Positions 33,657-41,707 of a stretch of DNA of 64,000 bases are shown here, piece after piece. Source of the stretch: Haloplanus natans DSM 17983. GTDB lineage: Archaea > Halobacteriota > Halobacteria > Halobacteriales > Haloferacaceae. Positions within the stretch are counted from its first letter, which is position 1. The number at the start of each line of letters is the position of its first letter. The stretch covers positions 1,906,938-1,970,937 of the forward strand of contig NZ_KE386573.1 in assembly GCF_000427685.1 (NCBI RefSeq). Direction: 5' to 3'. A model generated the notes under the pieces. The model did not search any database, was not told the DNA's origin, and worked only from the letters and a program-made list of their open reading frames with translations. A program made the translations under genes and the position numbers.

Positions 33657-34709
33657 CTAGCTGAGGCCAAGTTCGCAGCGGGTACCCATCGCATCATATT
33701 TTCCAGCACTTGCATCAGGGTGTATCCGACTACTCCCCTCACGAACTGCGCGCCGCAGATCATATGGAGATGCTTCCTCACCTGTTTCCGATTGGTGTTC
33801 GCATAGAATACATGCAAGAGATCCAGTAACCAGTGGCGTAGCAAAACTTGTCCCCGGTTCCAGATACCAACCATCACTACTGTCTCGCAGCACGTGCATT
33901 GGTGCAAGTATATCTGGGTTACTACCCGTCGGAACCGGGTTCCATTTCCATTCTTTTTCTTGCTGATTGGGGATACAGTTCTGACCGTTGGTGCAGTCCT
34001 GTTCACTACAAAATGTTCCGTTAGCTGGAGTGACATCTGATTCAGGAGCGACATCCTCGTTCACCCAGTAATATGGTCCAGCTCTTCGGTTCGCTGGTTC
34101 ATCGCCCGGCTCACATGGACAATGGGTCACCATTCCTCCAACAGAGATTACATCCTCGAATGCACCTGGACAGTGAACTGGCGGACGTCTCTCCTGTTTA
34201 TTAGGTAAATAATTACCTGCTGCAGCAACAACAGTAATACCAGCATTAATTAATCGCTTTGTTACCTTCACATCCGGATTCAACGCGACAGGAGCGCGCC
34301 ATGGACGTCCGGAAGATAAATTGAGAATGTCGATATCATCCTCAATTGCTTTGGTAACAACATCGGAGTATGGCTCAACAGGCACCCTTTTATCAGCGTT
34401 CATCGCCTGATAGAGAGAGAATTCCGCGTCAGGCGCGTATGCACAGAGACGGTCAAACACCGCCCTACAGTGTTGACTTGTCTCTTCTTCAGACGTATTG
34501 AGAAATGAGTTCTCCCTCCGCTCATGGACAGTATATCCATCCGTGTACTCTGACGGCAACTGCCAAGCCGAGTCAACGACCCCAATGTGGATGCCGTCTG
34601 CACGCTCTCCCGTTCTGGGAACGTTCGTTGATAAGCCATGCGCGCGGATTATATAATCCCTAGTCTGCTTGACGGACGTACTCCATAAGGGCCCGCGCTC
34701 GGTGGTCAC
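33657..34709 (-). CDS. subtilisin-like (S8) serine protease
   Basis: A 350-residue protease without an obvious signal peptide or propeptide. The catalytic Asp is probably Asp46 in HIGVVDSAW, His is probably His80 in EETSQHCRAVFDRL, the oxyanion Asn is in TVVAAAGNYLP, and Ser288 is in GTSFATPLVTG. A Cys-rich insertion (THCPCEPGDEP; FCSEQDCTNGQNC) distinguishes it from secreted halolysins. Asp-Ser-Ala instead of Asp-Ser/Thr-Gly and Gln-His-Cys instead of His-Gly-Thr are atypical. The ATG overlaps the stop of the small upstream gene (ATGA), so the two are coupled. Low GC suggests transfer. Confidence 0.82.
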   Translation of the reverse strand: MTTERGPLWSTSVKQTRDYIIRAHGLSTNVPRTGERADGIHIGVVDSAWQLPSEYTDGYTVHERRENSFLNTSEEETSQHCRAVFDRLCAYAPDAEFSLYQAMNADKRVPVEPYSDVVTKAIEDDIDILNLSSGRPWRAPVALNPDVKVTKRLINAGITVVAAAGNYLPNKQERRPPVHCPGAFEDVISVGGMVTHCPCEPGDEPANRRAGPYYWVNEDVAPESDVTPANGTFCSEQDCTNGQNCIPNQQEKEWKWNPVPTGSNPDILAPMHVLRDSSDGWYLEPGTSFATPLVTGSLACILCEHQSETGEEASPYDLRRAVREGSSRIHPDASAGKYDAMGTRCELGLS

Positions 34710-34969
34710 TGTTGGGCAGTCATACCGTCAGTCACAGAAACGGACTGAATAGAAGCTGTGTCGACAAACTCACCGAAGCTACCCGCACTTGCAGTTATAA
34801 GAATAACCCCGGAGGGGAGGATGCGGTCAACGGTAACGCCGTAGCTATCGGCCCGTGATTCAATTTCGGGAGCCGCCCCCTCCTTCGGAACGAGAGCAAA
34901 CTGTCTCTCGTCCTCGGGGGAAGACTGGTTAATCCAGTCGGACACGCTCGGCTCAATGTACTGGTCCAT
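34706..34969 (-). CDS. propeptide/I9-inhibitor-like partner of the S8 protease
   Basis: An 87-residue protein ending in an apparent small alpha/beta domain (FALVPKEGAAPEIESRADSY, GVTVDRILPSGVILITA, FVDTASIQSVSVTDG) resembling subtilisin propeptides or I9 inhibitors, where a C-terminal strand occupies the protease active site. Here it is a separate gene overlapping the protease start by four bases. It likely folds or inhibits the protease (inference). ATG 34969 is chosen because CTTATTTGTG lies about 30 bases upstream; an upstream ATG would add 17 residues. Confidence 0.6.
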   Translation of the reverse strand: MDQYIEPSVSDWINQSSPEDERQFALVPKEGAAPEIESRADSYGVTVDRILPSGVILITASAGSFGEFVDTASIQSVSVTDGMTAQQ

Positions 34970-35031
34970 ACCACTATTTTCTACGGGACCTGACACAAAT
35001 AAGTTGTGCATGCAGCACACTTGGCCTCTGC

Positions 35032-35412
35032 TTACAGCTCTTCCATCACGACCTCGGCCTGTTCACGCGACCGGGAGCGACCGACGTATTCGAACTCAAC
35101 GACGGTGACAACCTTCTCGGGGTCCCACGCCCCCTCGCCGTAGACATCCTCGTACCCCCGGATGAACTCGTCAACGCCGTCGTAGTCACCCTCACGGCGG
35201 GCGCTCGCCGGCGTGATCGTGCCGAGTGCCTCCTCACGTGTCTCGGTGATGCGGATGAAACAGTCGCACTCCGCACCGGGTTTGAGAAGGTCCGTCTTCG
35301 CGGCGACAACGGTGCCGACGTTCGGGCCGGCGTAGTTGTCGGCCCACTCCCGGCGTGTCACCGTCTTCGACCCCGAGCGGATCACCGGAATGTGGTAGTT
35401 CTTAAATAGCAC
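35032..35412 (-). CDS. ASCH-domain protein
   Basis: A 126-residue ASCH (PUA-like) protein thought to bind RNA. The family motif GxKxxTxR is seen as GSKTVTRREW near residue 14, and the C-terminal strand is VVTVVEFEYVG. GTG 35412 is the only reasonable start; it lies inside a strong hairpin (35411-35440, ACCGTCG/CGACGGT with an inner GCCTCC/GGAGGC), which could mask translation. It is downstream of the wHTH gene in the same direction. A degenerate second copy is at 33398-33505. Confidence 0.82.
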   Translation of the reverse strand: MLFKNYHIPVIRSGSKTVTRREWADNYAGPNVGTVVAAKTDLLKPGAECDCFIRITETREEALGTITPASARREGDYDGVDEFIRGYEDVYGEGAWDPEKVVTVVEFEYVGRSRSREQAEVVMEEL

Positions 35413-35440
35413 CGTCGGCCTCCCGGAGGCCGGCGACGGT
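35411..35440 (-). promoter_or_regulatory. hairpin over the start of the ASCH gene
   Basis: Arms ACCGTCG (35411-35417) and CGACGGT (35434-35440), with inner GCCTCC/GGAGGC, enclose a 3-base loop. It covers the GTG start of the ASCH gene and follows the wHTH stop by 7 bases, so it could act as a terminator for the first gene or as a translational control element for the second. A 17-codon frame (MSDRLTVAGLREADGAI) also passes through it. Confidence 0.4.
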
Positions 35441-35447
35441 TAGACGG

Positions 35448-35927
35448 TCACTCATCGATGTCCTTTGCCCACTCCAGTAACCATTTGGCCTCACCGAGAG
35501 CGCCGAGAATCTCTTCGAGCGTGACGCTCCCCTCTGGTGTCTGCGCGACGACTGTTTTCCACACCAACCCACTTGCCAACTCATCACCCGACTCAAGCGC
35601 GCCCAGAACGTACTCCAGTCGCTCGGCTGAATACGGACCGACCGGACGAAGCTTCTCCCAATCCAGCTCTTCCCCAATCTGGACATACCCCTCTCGGCCT
35701 CGTGGATCGTCGACGAGTTCGTAGAGCGCAGTCGAGTCGTGGATGCACTTGATCACGTCGCCGGCTTCGAGGACATCAAGTCGGTTCCCTACCGTGTTGC
35801 GGTGGAGACCCGTGGCGTCGACGACGGCCTTCTTCGTCCGCGCACCGGCGTGTAATTCGTCGAGGATCGCCTCATCGGCCTCCGTCAAATCGACTTCATC
35901 TATCACGCGTTGCTGTCGTTGCGCCAT
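35448..35927 (-). CDS. winged-helix transcriptional regulator
   Basis: A 159-residue protein. An N-terminal wHTH (about 10-70: LTEADEAILDELHAGARTKK, then TGLHRNTVGNRLDVLEAGDV) is followed by a helical C-terminal domain (ERLEYVLGALESGDELASG) of unknown role. ATG 35927 is preferred over upstream starts since the domain begins there. Upstream, around 35960-36000, are AT-rich runs (TAGTTATATC) usable as promoter. It likely regulates the accessory genes nearby. Confidence 0.75.
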   Translation of the reverse strand: MAQRQQRVIDEVDLTEADEAILDELHAGARTKKAVVDATGLHRNTVGNRLDVLEAGDVIKCIHDSTALYELVDDPRGREGYVQIGEELDWEKLRPVGPYSAERLEYVLGALESGDELASGLVWKTVVAQTPEGSVTLEEILGALGEAKWLLEWAKDIDE

Positions 35928-36112
35928 GCCGGTATGTATTTCGACCATGCACTTAGCACTTATGCTGATAGCATAGTTATATCTACTATGCTGTTTGCAC
36001 AAATACCAAGTGTCCACATCCCGTATCTGTAGATGAGCACAGGACGGGTGTCTTCACAGAAGGCGCCCGGCGGTGCTGGAACTCCGCCGTACTGTACTCT
36101 CGGAGTGAGAGC

Positions 36113-36289
36113 ATGAGCAAATCTAACCGCGCCGGAGAAGTCAGTTCCGGCCCCGATCGACAGTTTCGCACCGTTGGCCAGCACGCCTACCTCGGCGTCG
36201 ACGGCGAAGGCTACTACCACCACGTCGACCGCGACGCCCGACTCGTCTACCGCTTCGACGACGCCGGCCAAGTCGAGCGGGCTCCGTGA
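36113..36289 (+). CDS. 58-aa conserved haloarchaeal small protein
   Basis: ATG 36113, MSKSNRAGEVSSGPDRQFRT with VGQHAYLGVDGEGYYHHVDR and DARLVYRFDDAGQVERAP. The pattern of short beta-strands with aromatic residues reads as a real compact protein; I recall similar small proteins in haloarchaea but know no function. It is outside any longer gene, and the composition is that of the chromosome. Confidence 0.55.
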   Translation: MSKSNRAGEVSSGPDRQFRTVGQHAYLGVDGEGYYHHVDRDARLVYRFDDAGQVERAP

Positions 36290-36342
36290 GGTTCGAAAGG
36301 GAGTGGGCGTGTACACTGCGAGGCGAGCCGCCACGGGATATC

Positions 36343-36723
36343 CTACCCAATCGCTGCCGTCCGGAGGTACTCGAAGCAGTCTTCCAGATCCGCCATCGTC
36401 ACGCCGTTGTCACGGTCGAACGTGACGAGATAGCCCGACTTTCGGGAGGCAGAATCCGCCTGAACGACGACGAGTGCCTCGTCGAAGACGTGAACCGTCC
36501 CGGTGAGGCGACCGCATTTGAATCCGTCTTCGAGTCGTTCGGAGCGGAGTTGTTCGAGAACGATTTCGTCGACGACGCGCTGGTCCCATAGGTCGGTGTA
36601 GCGGGTACGTACGTCCTCCCGCATCCGCGTCTCGAAGGTGCCGCTCCGGAATCTCGTGACCGCACGCAAGGCGTCCCCGTACTGCGTGACTGGATGGGTC
36701 CGGTCTTCGTCGACCGGAATCAT
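36343..36723 (-). CDS. conserved haloarchaeal protein (DUF7522-like)
   Basis: A 126-residue protein from ATG 36723. The segments ALRAVTRFRSGTFETRMRED and GTVHVFDEALVVVQADS resemble a haloarchaeal family that I recall as DUF7522, whose members read an acidic helix followed by a beta domain ending in the tail DLEDCFEYLRT. No catalytic motif is visible. Alternative start at the longer MPPCSAVGDG frame is not favoured. Function unknown. Confidence 0.55.
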   Translation of the reverse strand: MIPVDEDRTHPVTQYGDALRAVTRFRSGTFETRMREDVRTRYTDLWDQRVVDEIVLEQLRSERLEDGFKCGRLTGTVHVFDEALVVVQADSASRKSGYLVTFDRDNGVTMADLEDCFEYLRTAAIG

Positions 36724-36809
36724 ACCGTCACCGACGGCGGAACAGGGTGGCAAGTGAATTGGGGGTCGAACCGATCAAAAAGCGCGACGATGCCGCAGGA
36801 GTCGCCGGG

Positions 36810-37088
36810 CTATCCTTTCGCCGACACCACCTCGAATCCCTCGTCGACCCGCGTCACGTACAGCAAGGCGTCCTCCGGGCCGGCGTCGGCCACCTCGTCC
36901 AGTTCCGGCGCACACCCCAGCATTCCCACCTCGTTGAACCCGCAGGGGCCACAGACGGCGGCGTCGGGGTGTGGGCGGTAGGCGCCGTCCTCCTCGGTCG
37001 CGGGGAGATAGCCCGCGTCGTCGACTTCCTCGCCACAGACTGCACAGGTGAGCGACAGCGGGGCCGGATCGAGCGACGCGTCAGGCAT
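36810..37088 (-). CDS. small zinc-ribbon protein, coupled to the TrkA-type gene
   Basis: A 92-residue protein with CAVCGEEVDDAGYL and AAVCGPCGFNEVGML, two CxxC knuckles forming a zinc site. Its start ATG 37088 overlaps the end of the TrkA-type gene by 8 bases, showing co-translation. The C-terminal half (DALLYVTRVDEGFEVVSAKG) forms a small beta domain. Function unknown; the neighbour suggests a link to ion-transport regulation. Confidence 0.7.
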   Translation of the reverse strand: MPDASLDPAPLSLTCAVCGEEVDDAGYLPATEEDGAYRPHPDAAVCGPCGFNEVGMLGCAPELDEVADAGPEDALLYVTRVDEGFEVVSAKG

Positions 37089-37743
37089 CGTGGCTACCGC
37101 GGAGTTGCGCGAGCACCTCGTCGACGACTTCGTGGTCGGCGGCGACGATGTAGCGCCGCCCCGCGACGAGCGTCGTCGAGTGCTGGACGGCCACGTCCCC
37201 GCTGGTCTGTGAGACGACGAGCGAGCCCTCGGGGAGGGCGTCGGCGACGACTTCCCCCGCGGCGGGGGCGTCGTAGTCGACCCGTACGTCGAACAGTTCG
37301 AGGTCGCCGGTCACGCCCTCGAGCGTCCGGATGTCGCTGCCCGAGAGAGCGTTGACAGCCGCCTTGATGCTCGCTCGTTCGGGGAAGTACACTCGGTCGA
37401 CGAACTCGGTGTACTCGTCGCCGTCCTCGACCTGGATGCGGGCGACGGTTTCGATGTCGGGGTAGAGCTGCTTGGCCGCCATGCAGACGGCGAGATTGGT
37501 GGATTGGTCACCCGTCAGCGCGCCGATCACGTCGGTTTCGTCCCGTATCGCCTCCCTGAGCATCGACGGTCGCGTGGCGTCGCCTTGCAGGTAGGTGACG
37601 CGTTCGTCCACCTCGGTGGCGTCGATTCGGTTCGGATCGCGTTCGACGACGGTCACGTCGGTCCCGCGGTTGACGAAATCCTCCGCCACCCGCCGCCCGA
37701 CGCGGCCGCCGCCGGCGACGACGATGTGATCGCGTTCGGCCAT
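37081..37743 (-). CDS. TrkA-type NAD-binding (RCK) potassium-uptake regulator
   Basis: A 220-residue protein with an N-terminal RCK-N Rossmann domain (IVVAGGGRVGRRVAEDF, the GxGxxG NAD(H) site; acid in TVVERD) and a C-terminal TrkA-C (RCK-C) domain (about 140-215: FDVRVDYDAPAAGEVVADAL). Such proteins form octameric rings that gate Trk/Ktr potassium channels in response to nucleotides. No channel gene is adjacent. ATG 37743. It is followed by an 8-base-overlapping zinc-ribbon gene. Confidence 0.9.
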   Translation of the reverse strand: MAERDHIVVAGGGRVGRRVAEDFVNRGTDVTVVERDPNRIDATEVDERVTYLQGDATRPSMLREAIRDETDVIGALTGDQSTNLAVCMAAKQLYPDIETVARIQVEDGDEYTEFVDRVYFPERASIKAAVNALSGSDIRTLEGVTGDLELFDVRVDYDAPAAGEVVADALPEGSLVVSQTSGDVAVQHSTTLVAGRRYIVAADHEVVDEVLAQLRGSHDA

Positions 37744-37804
37744 ACGCCGTGCTACTACGCCTCGAACGTTAAGTGTGGGGACGGCGAGAAATCCGGCCGC
37801 GCGA

Positions 37805-38233
37805 TCAGTCGGCGGTCCGGCGGCCGACGACGCTCCCCATATCGAGTTCGTACAGGGTGAACTCGACATCTTCGACCGACTCGTCGAACAGTCGGAAGGG
37901 TGGGAACCACTCGTTGAGGGTCGCCTCGTCGACGGTGCCGTCCCACGGCGCGACCGAGCCGCGGACGTGGATGCTCCAGGAGCTGTCGGCGGCGAAACAG
38001 ACGAACGTGGCCGTGTCGGTCGTATCGAGGTAGCGTCGCTTCTCGCTGCCGGTGTCGTCGTGCGTGCTCACGCGGAGGAGGAACCGCTCGCCGTCGTAGT
38101 GGTAGCTGAGCGGGACGGCGTACGCGTCGTCGCCGTCGGCGAGAGCGAGAACGCCGTGGGAGCCGGAACGGAGGTAATCGTCGATGTCGGCGGCGTCCAT
38201 CCCGACCGTGTAGACGTACTCGACGTGGTCCAT
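37805..38233 (-). CDS. pyridoxamine 5'-phosphate oxidase-like FMN-binding protein
   Basis: A 142-residue split-barrel flavoprotein of the PNPOx/general stress protein 26-like class: GVLALADGDDAYAVPLSYHY is the conserved FMN-binding strand pair, TATFVCFAADSSWSIHVRGS the next. It probably binds FMN, F420 or haem; the substrate is unknown. ATG 38233 (MDHVEYVYTVG) is preferred; two extra upstream residues are possible. It stands alone on the minus strand. Confidence 0.82.
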   Translation of the reverse strand: MDHVEYVYTVGMDAADIDDYLRSGSHGVLALADGDDAYAVPLSYHYDGERFLLRVSTHDDTGSEKRRYLDTTDTATFVCFAADSSWSIHVRGSVAPWDGTVDEATLNEWFPPFRLFDESVEDVEFTLYELDMGSVVGRRTAD

Positions 38234-38339
38234 GGCCAACCTACGTCACGACGGGGCATATATCCGGTCGTCGCGTGGCCGGTCGTAACGCAGCGCTGGT
38301 GAGTCGTCGGACCGTCGAGACTGGGGACGCCGGTCCGTC

Positions 38340-38425
38340 TCATAGTGTTTATTATAAGTCAGTACCGGTGGGTCGCCAAGCCGGTCCGGCGACCCACTGG
38401 TAACCAGTTCCAATAAACACTATCA
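38340..38425 (-). mobile_element. MITE-like palindromic element, copy C (core 38343-38422)
   Basis: The best-preserved copy: 80 bp, perfect 11-bp terminal inverted repeats TAGTGTTTATT/AATAAACACTA, and inner arms TACCGGTGGGTCGCC (38373-) and GGCGACCCACTGGTAACC forming one long hairpin. Flanked by TCA duplications (38340-38342, 38423-38425). The right TCA is, read on the minus strand, the TGA stop of the EamA gene. Confidence 0.85.
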
Positions 38426-39424
38426 GTCGGCCTCGATGCCACAGGGACCGTCCATCGCGTCGGTCGTGGAGCCGTCGGACTCGTCGGTCACGGCCGGGAA
38501 CCGGCCGCGAAGGGCACGGAGGCGTCTGCGTACGTCGACCGACTCGCTCCCGATGACCGCGAAGCCGGCGAAAATGGTCACGAAGCCGCCGACGGCCAGC
38601 GTGGAGACGAGTTCGCCGAGCAGCGCCCACCCGCCCAGCGCGGCGACGACGGGGACGGCGTAGAACACGAGGTTCGCGCGGATGGCGCCGGCGGTGTCGA
38701 GGAGGCCGAAGTAGGCGATGTAGGCGACGGCACCGGCCAGCAGACCGACGTAGGCCAGCGCGAGAAAGGCCTCGGGGTGCCAGACGACGGCGTCGACGGA
38801 TTCGCCGGTCCACCAACTGAGCAGGTGTGAGAGTCCGGCCGCGAAGGGAAGCCCCCACGCGGTGCGGGCCGTACTCGACAGGGAGCCGCCGGCCCAGCGG
38901 ATGAGGACGCTCCCGATCGCCCCGGTGATCGCCCCGCCGAGCAGGATGGCCTTGCCGACGCCGGGATCGAACAGGGTCGCAGGGTCGGGGTTGACCACGA
39001 GGGCGACGCCGAGGAACCCGAGGGCCATCCCCGCGACGCCGCGTCGGGAGAGCTGTTCGTCGGCCAACAGGAGCGCGGCGAAGACGGGCGTCAGAATGGG
39101 GTTGAGGCTGAAGACGATGGCGGCGACGGCACTGCTGGTGTACCCCTGCCCCACGAACAGGAGGGCGTTCGTCAGGCCAATAGCGAGGACACCTGTGGCG
39201 AGAATCCCGGCGGCGTCACGCCAGGTGCTGGGGAGGAGTTGGTCGCGCGGCGTCGTCACGGCCGCGTAGGCGATGAGGGCGACCGCCGCCACGTCGAAAC
39301 GGAGCGCGACGAACAGGAGCGGCGGGAAGTAGGCGAGGCCTGCCTTCGCGGCGACGAAAGTCCCGCCGAAGAGGACTCCCGCGACCACGAAAGCGACCAG
39401 CGCGCGGCGATCCGCCGCGATCAC
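38423..39424 (-). CDS. EamA/DMT-family exporter
   Basis: A 333-residue drug/metabolite transporter with ten predicted helices in two EamA repeats; the first opens FVVAGVLFGGTFVAAKAGL and carries the loop RFDVAAVAL, the second has GAITGAIGSVLIRWAGG and ends SESVDVRRRLR before a hydrophilic tail. The export substrate is unknown. GTG 39424 (MIAADRRALVA) is inferred from the first helix. Its TGA stop is part of a MITE duplication. Divergent regulator gene 39641 with two shared inverted repeats in between suggests control. Confidence 0.88.
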   Translation of the reverse strand: MIAADRRALVAFVVAGVLFGGTFVAAKAGLAYFPPLLFVALRFDVAAVALIAYAAVTTPRDQLLPSTWRDAAGILATGVLAIGLTNALLFVGQGYTSSAVAAIVFSLNPILTPVFAALLLADEQLSRRGVAGMALGFLGVALVVNPDPATLFDPGVGKAILLGGAITGAIGSVLIRWAGGSLSSTARTAWGLPFAAGLSHLLSWWTGESVDAVVWHPEAFLALAYVGLLAGAVAYIAYFGLLDTAGAIRANLVFYAVPVVAALGGWALLGELVSTLAVGGFVTIFAGFAVIGSESVDVRRRLRALRGRFPAVTDESDGSTTDAMDGPCGIEAD

Positions 39425-39536
39425 TCCGCACCCTCGCCGACGTGCCGTTCGCAACCCGATCCGAGTGCCGAAATTCGCAAAGTGTAACGCATCGACCGAA
39501 CAGAGGGGCCGCAGCCGTTTAGTTTAATTCGTAAAA

Positions 39537-39609
39537 TTTTGCACGGTACAAAACGCGTGCGCTCCGGGTCGCGACCTTCGCGGTGTGCAACGCTTTCACG
39601 GTGCGAAAG
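39537..39609. promoter_or_regulatory. paired inverted repeats between EamA and regulator genes
   Basis: TTTTG-CACGGTA-CAAAA (39537-39553) and CTTTC-ACGGTGC-GAAAG (39593-39609) are 17-bp imperfect palindromes with the same 5-7-5 layout and a shared CACGGT core, 56 bases apart. They sit between the divergent EamA exporter and FilR1-like regulator genes, just downstream of an AT-rich box (TTTAATTCGTAAAA). Operators for the adjacent regulator are inferred. Confidence 0.55.
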
Positions 39610-39640
39610 TGGTTTCCGGTCACGGGGAGCAGGGAGTGGC

Positions 39641-40429
39641 ATGGAGTCCGCACTGGCGGAAATCGAGTTCCTCGCGCTCTCGACGAACCGGGTAGAAGTG
39701 CTCCGGCTACTCGCCGAGGACCGCCACACGCGCACCGACCTCGCGGTGGCGACCGGCGCGTCGCAGGCGACGCTCGGACGGATTCTACGCGACTTCGACG
39801 ACCGCTCGTGGATCAGACGGGTCGACGGCGCCTACGTCGCCACGGCGACCGGCGAACTCGTCGCCGACGGCTTCCTCGACCTGCTGGACATCGTGGAGAC
39901 GGAGGTCGATCTCCGCCCAATCGTCGACTACCTCCCGGACGCCATCGACTTCGACCTGCGGCGGCTAGACGACGCGACCATCACCGTCCCGTCGGGGACG
40001 CGACCGAACGCGCCGGTCGGGCGCGTCCTCGGCCTCCTCCGGGGCGCGTCGTCGATCCGCGTGTTCTCACACGCCTTCAACGAAGGGAGCCTCGACGCCA
40101 TCGAACGCCGCGTGACGGCCGGCGAGACGACGTTCGAGGGGGTTTTCTCCCAGCACGCCATCGACGCGGTGGCCGACGACGAGGGGTTGCGACGCCGCCT
40201 CGAATCCCTCCTCGACGCCCCGGGTGCGACCCTCCGGGTCCGGGACGGGGATATTCCGCTGGCGGTGACCGTCGTGGACGGGACGGTCCACCTCCTGATT
40301 CGGGACACCAACGGCGTCCTGCAGGCCTCCATCGACACCGACGATCCGGTCGTTCGCGACTGTGCTCGCGAGCGGTTCGATGGATACTGGGCGGAAGCGT
40401 CCGCGCTCGACTCCGGTGACCTCGGGTGA
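39641..40429 (+). CDS. FilR1-like winged-helix transcriptional regulator
   Basis: A 262-residue protein with an N-terminal wHTH (residues about 5-65: NRVEVLRLLAEDRHTRTDLA, TLGRILRDFDDRSWI) and a C-terminal sensor domain like the FilR1/DUF1724 middle domain (IRVFSHAFNEGSLDAIERR, VHLLIRDTNGVLQASIDTDD). This architecture is frequent in haloarchaea. ATG 39641 is preferred over the upstream frame from 39539. It is divergent from the EamA exporter and probably regulates that gene through the repeats in between. Confidence 0.82.
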   Translation: MESALAEIEFLALSTNRVEVLRLLAEDRHTRTDLAVATGASQATLGRILRDFDDRSWIRRVDGAYVATATGELVADGFLDLLDIVETEVDLRPIVDYLPDAIDFDLRRLDDATITVPSGTRPNAPVGRVLGLLRGASSIRVFSHAFNEGSLDAIERRVTAGETTFEGVFSQHAIDAVADDEGLRRRLESLLDAPGATLRVRDGDIPLAVTVVDGTVHLLIRDTNGVLQASIDTDDPVVRDCARERFDGYWAEASALDSGDLG

Positions 40430-40512
40430 GGGGGTATCCGAAAGCAGCAGGGATGCTCGCCGGCGGGATCGATAGATAGGGGCGGAGCCCCCGAGAGGAC
40501 GCGGGCGCTACG

Positions 40513-40626
40513 TCAGGACCGGGAGCGTCGATAGTTCGCGAGCCGGCCACCACAGGTTGGGCAAGTCATCCGGAACGGCCCCGCTTCGAGCGTCCGGTCA
40601 CAGCCGGGACAAACGTAGCGCGCCAT
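40513..40626 (-). CDS. 37-aa rubrerythrin-like zinc-ribbon mini-protein
   Basis: ATG 40626 to TGA 40513, MARYVCPGCDRTLEAGPFRM then TCPTCGGRLANYRRSRS. CPGC and CPTC form a rubredoxin-like zinc or iron knuckle pair. Such stand-alone domains are recurrent in haloarchaea. It is an isolated gene between two plus-strand genes. Confidence 0.65.
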   Translation of the reverse strand: MARYVCPGCDRTLEAGPFRMTCPTCGGRLANYRRSRS

Positions 40627-40779
40627 CACGTTTCCACAATCGACCGGGACCTAATTAAATATTTTTGTCGAAGAACCCTTCGAACGTTTTCTTATCTCCG
40701 ATATTCGTCTATTCATAAAAATTCTGTCGCGCCGCTCCCGAGGCAAAACACTTAGCGGGTGCCCGCCACACCATCGGAT

Positions 40780-41343
40780 ATGCCTCAGTTGCGGTCCTGT
40801 TACTTCTGCAGTGCCGTCGGCGACTCGCTGCAGGAGTACGAAGTCGTGCCCGACCGCCTGGTCGCGTCCGGCGAGTCGCGGTCGGCGGTGCTGTGTTCGT
40901 CCTGTCAGGAGAAACTCCGCCGCGTACTCGAACCGCTGGTCGAGGCGGCGGAGTCCACGGGGTCGACGGATGGTCCCGATCCAGGCGTGTCGGGTGTCGG
41001 CGAAGTCACCTTCGGGTCGGCCTCGCCGACATCCGAGGACGCATCGGCCGCGACCGACGGTCGGGACGCGGACGACGAGACGAGCGAGACGGGCGGGGAC
41101 GAGGGAGTCACTCCCGACGACGACGCCGATGCCAGCCCGGACGAGGACGTGCCGGATGGCTACTACAAAGTCCTCCGTCTGCTCCAGAATCGCGAGTTCC
41201 CAATGGAACGGGCCGATCTGACCGCACTGGTCACGGGCGCGTACGACGTGTCCGAACCGCAGTGTGAGCGAATCCTCGAGACGGCAATCGAACGCGGCGT
41301 GTTGGTCGAGGATGGCTCGACACTCGACATCGGCGGTGACTGA
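40780..41343 (+). CDS. haloarchaeal zinc-finger protein, 187 aa
   Basis: An N-terminal zinc finger (LRSCYFCSAVGDSLQEYEVV ... VLCSSCQEKL, two CxxC pairs) is followed by a long acidic low-complexity linker (about 60-120) and a C-terminal helical region VLRLLQNREFPMERADLTAL that reads as a small winged-helix-like domain. ATG 40780 is favoured by CAAAACACTTAG about 30 bases upstream. Function unknown; the architecture suggests a regulator. Confidence 0.65.
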   Translation: MPQLRSCYFCSAVGDSLQEYEVVPDRLVASGESRSAVLCSSCQEKLRRVLEPLVEAAESTGSTDGPDPGVSGVGEVTFGSASPTSEDASAATDGRDADDETSETGGDEGVTPDDDADASPDEDVPDGYYKVLRLLQNREFPMERADLTALVTGAYDVSEPQCERILETAIERGVLVEDGSTLDIGGD

Positions 41344-41421
41344 CGGAGGAGACGGCACCCCCGTCTCGAAGACACGAACAATTATGAACGAGAAATGATA
41401 ACGTGGGGTCGGTGGTAGTAC

Positions 41422-41625
41422 ATGAGCCTCATGGACAAGGTGAAGGAGCTACTGGCACCGGACGAGAGTGAGACGGTCCTGTACGACTACGAGTGTCAGG
41501 ACTGTGAAAAAACGATCACGTCGAGCGATCCGCCCGAGAGCGCGACGTGTCGGAACTGTGGCTCGTCGAACCTGGAGGAAGTCGGAAAGATGTACGCCGG
41601 CGGCGGTGGCGGCGGTGCGGGGTAG
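41422..41625 (+). CDS. FmdB-like zinc-ribbon protein (67 aa)
   Basis: MSLMDKVKELLAPDESETVL then YDYECQDCEKTITSSD and CRNCGSSNLEEVG with a Gly-rich tail. The four-Cys ribbon DYECQDC...CRNCG is like FmdB/CxxC regulatory ribbons. It is 78 bases after the preceding gene, in the same direction. Function unknown. Confidence 0.72.
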   Translation: MSLMDKVKELLAPDESETVLYDYECQDCEKTITSSDPPESATCRNCGSSNLEEVGKMYAGGGGGGAG

Positions 41626-41707
41626 GAACGAACCGCATCGGTGGTCCCTTCATCGATTCTCGTCGGCTCGGCCCGGCGGGAATCCCCGTTGACTTCGGAT
41701 AGCCCGA

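Noticed and set aside
41390-41421. TGATAACGTGGGG before 41422 as a MITE end
   Set aside because: No inverted-repeat partner or TGA duplication.
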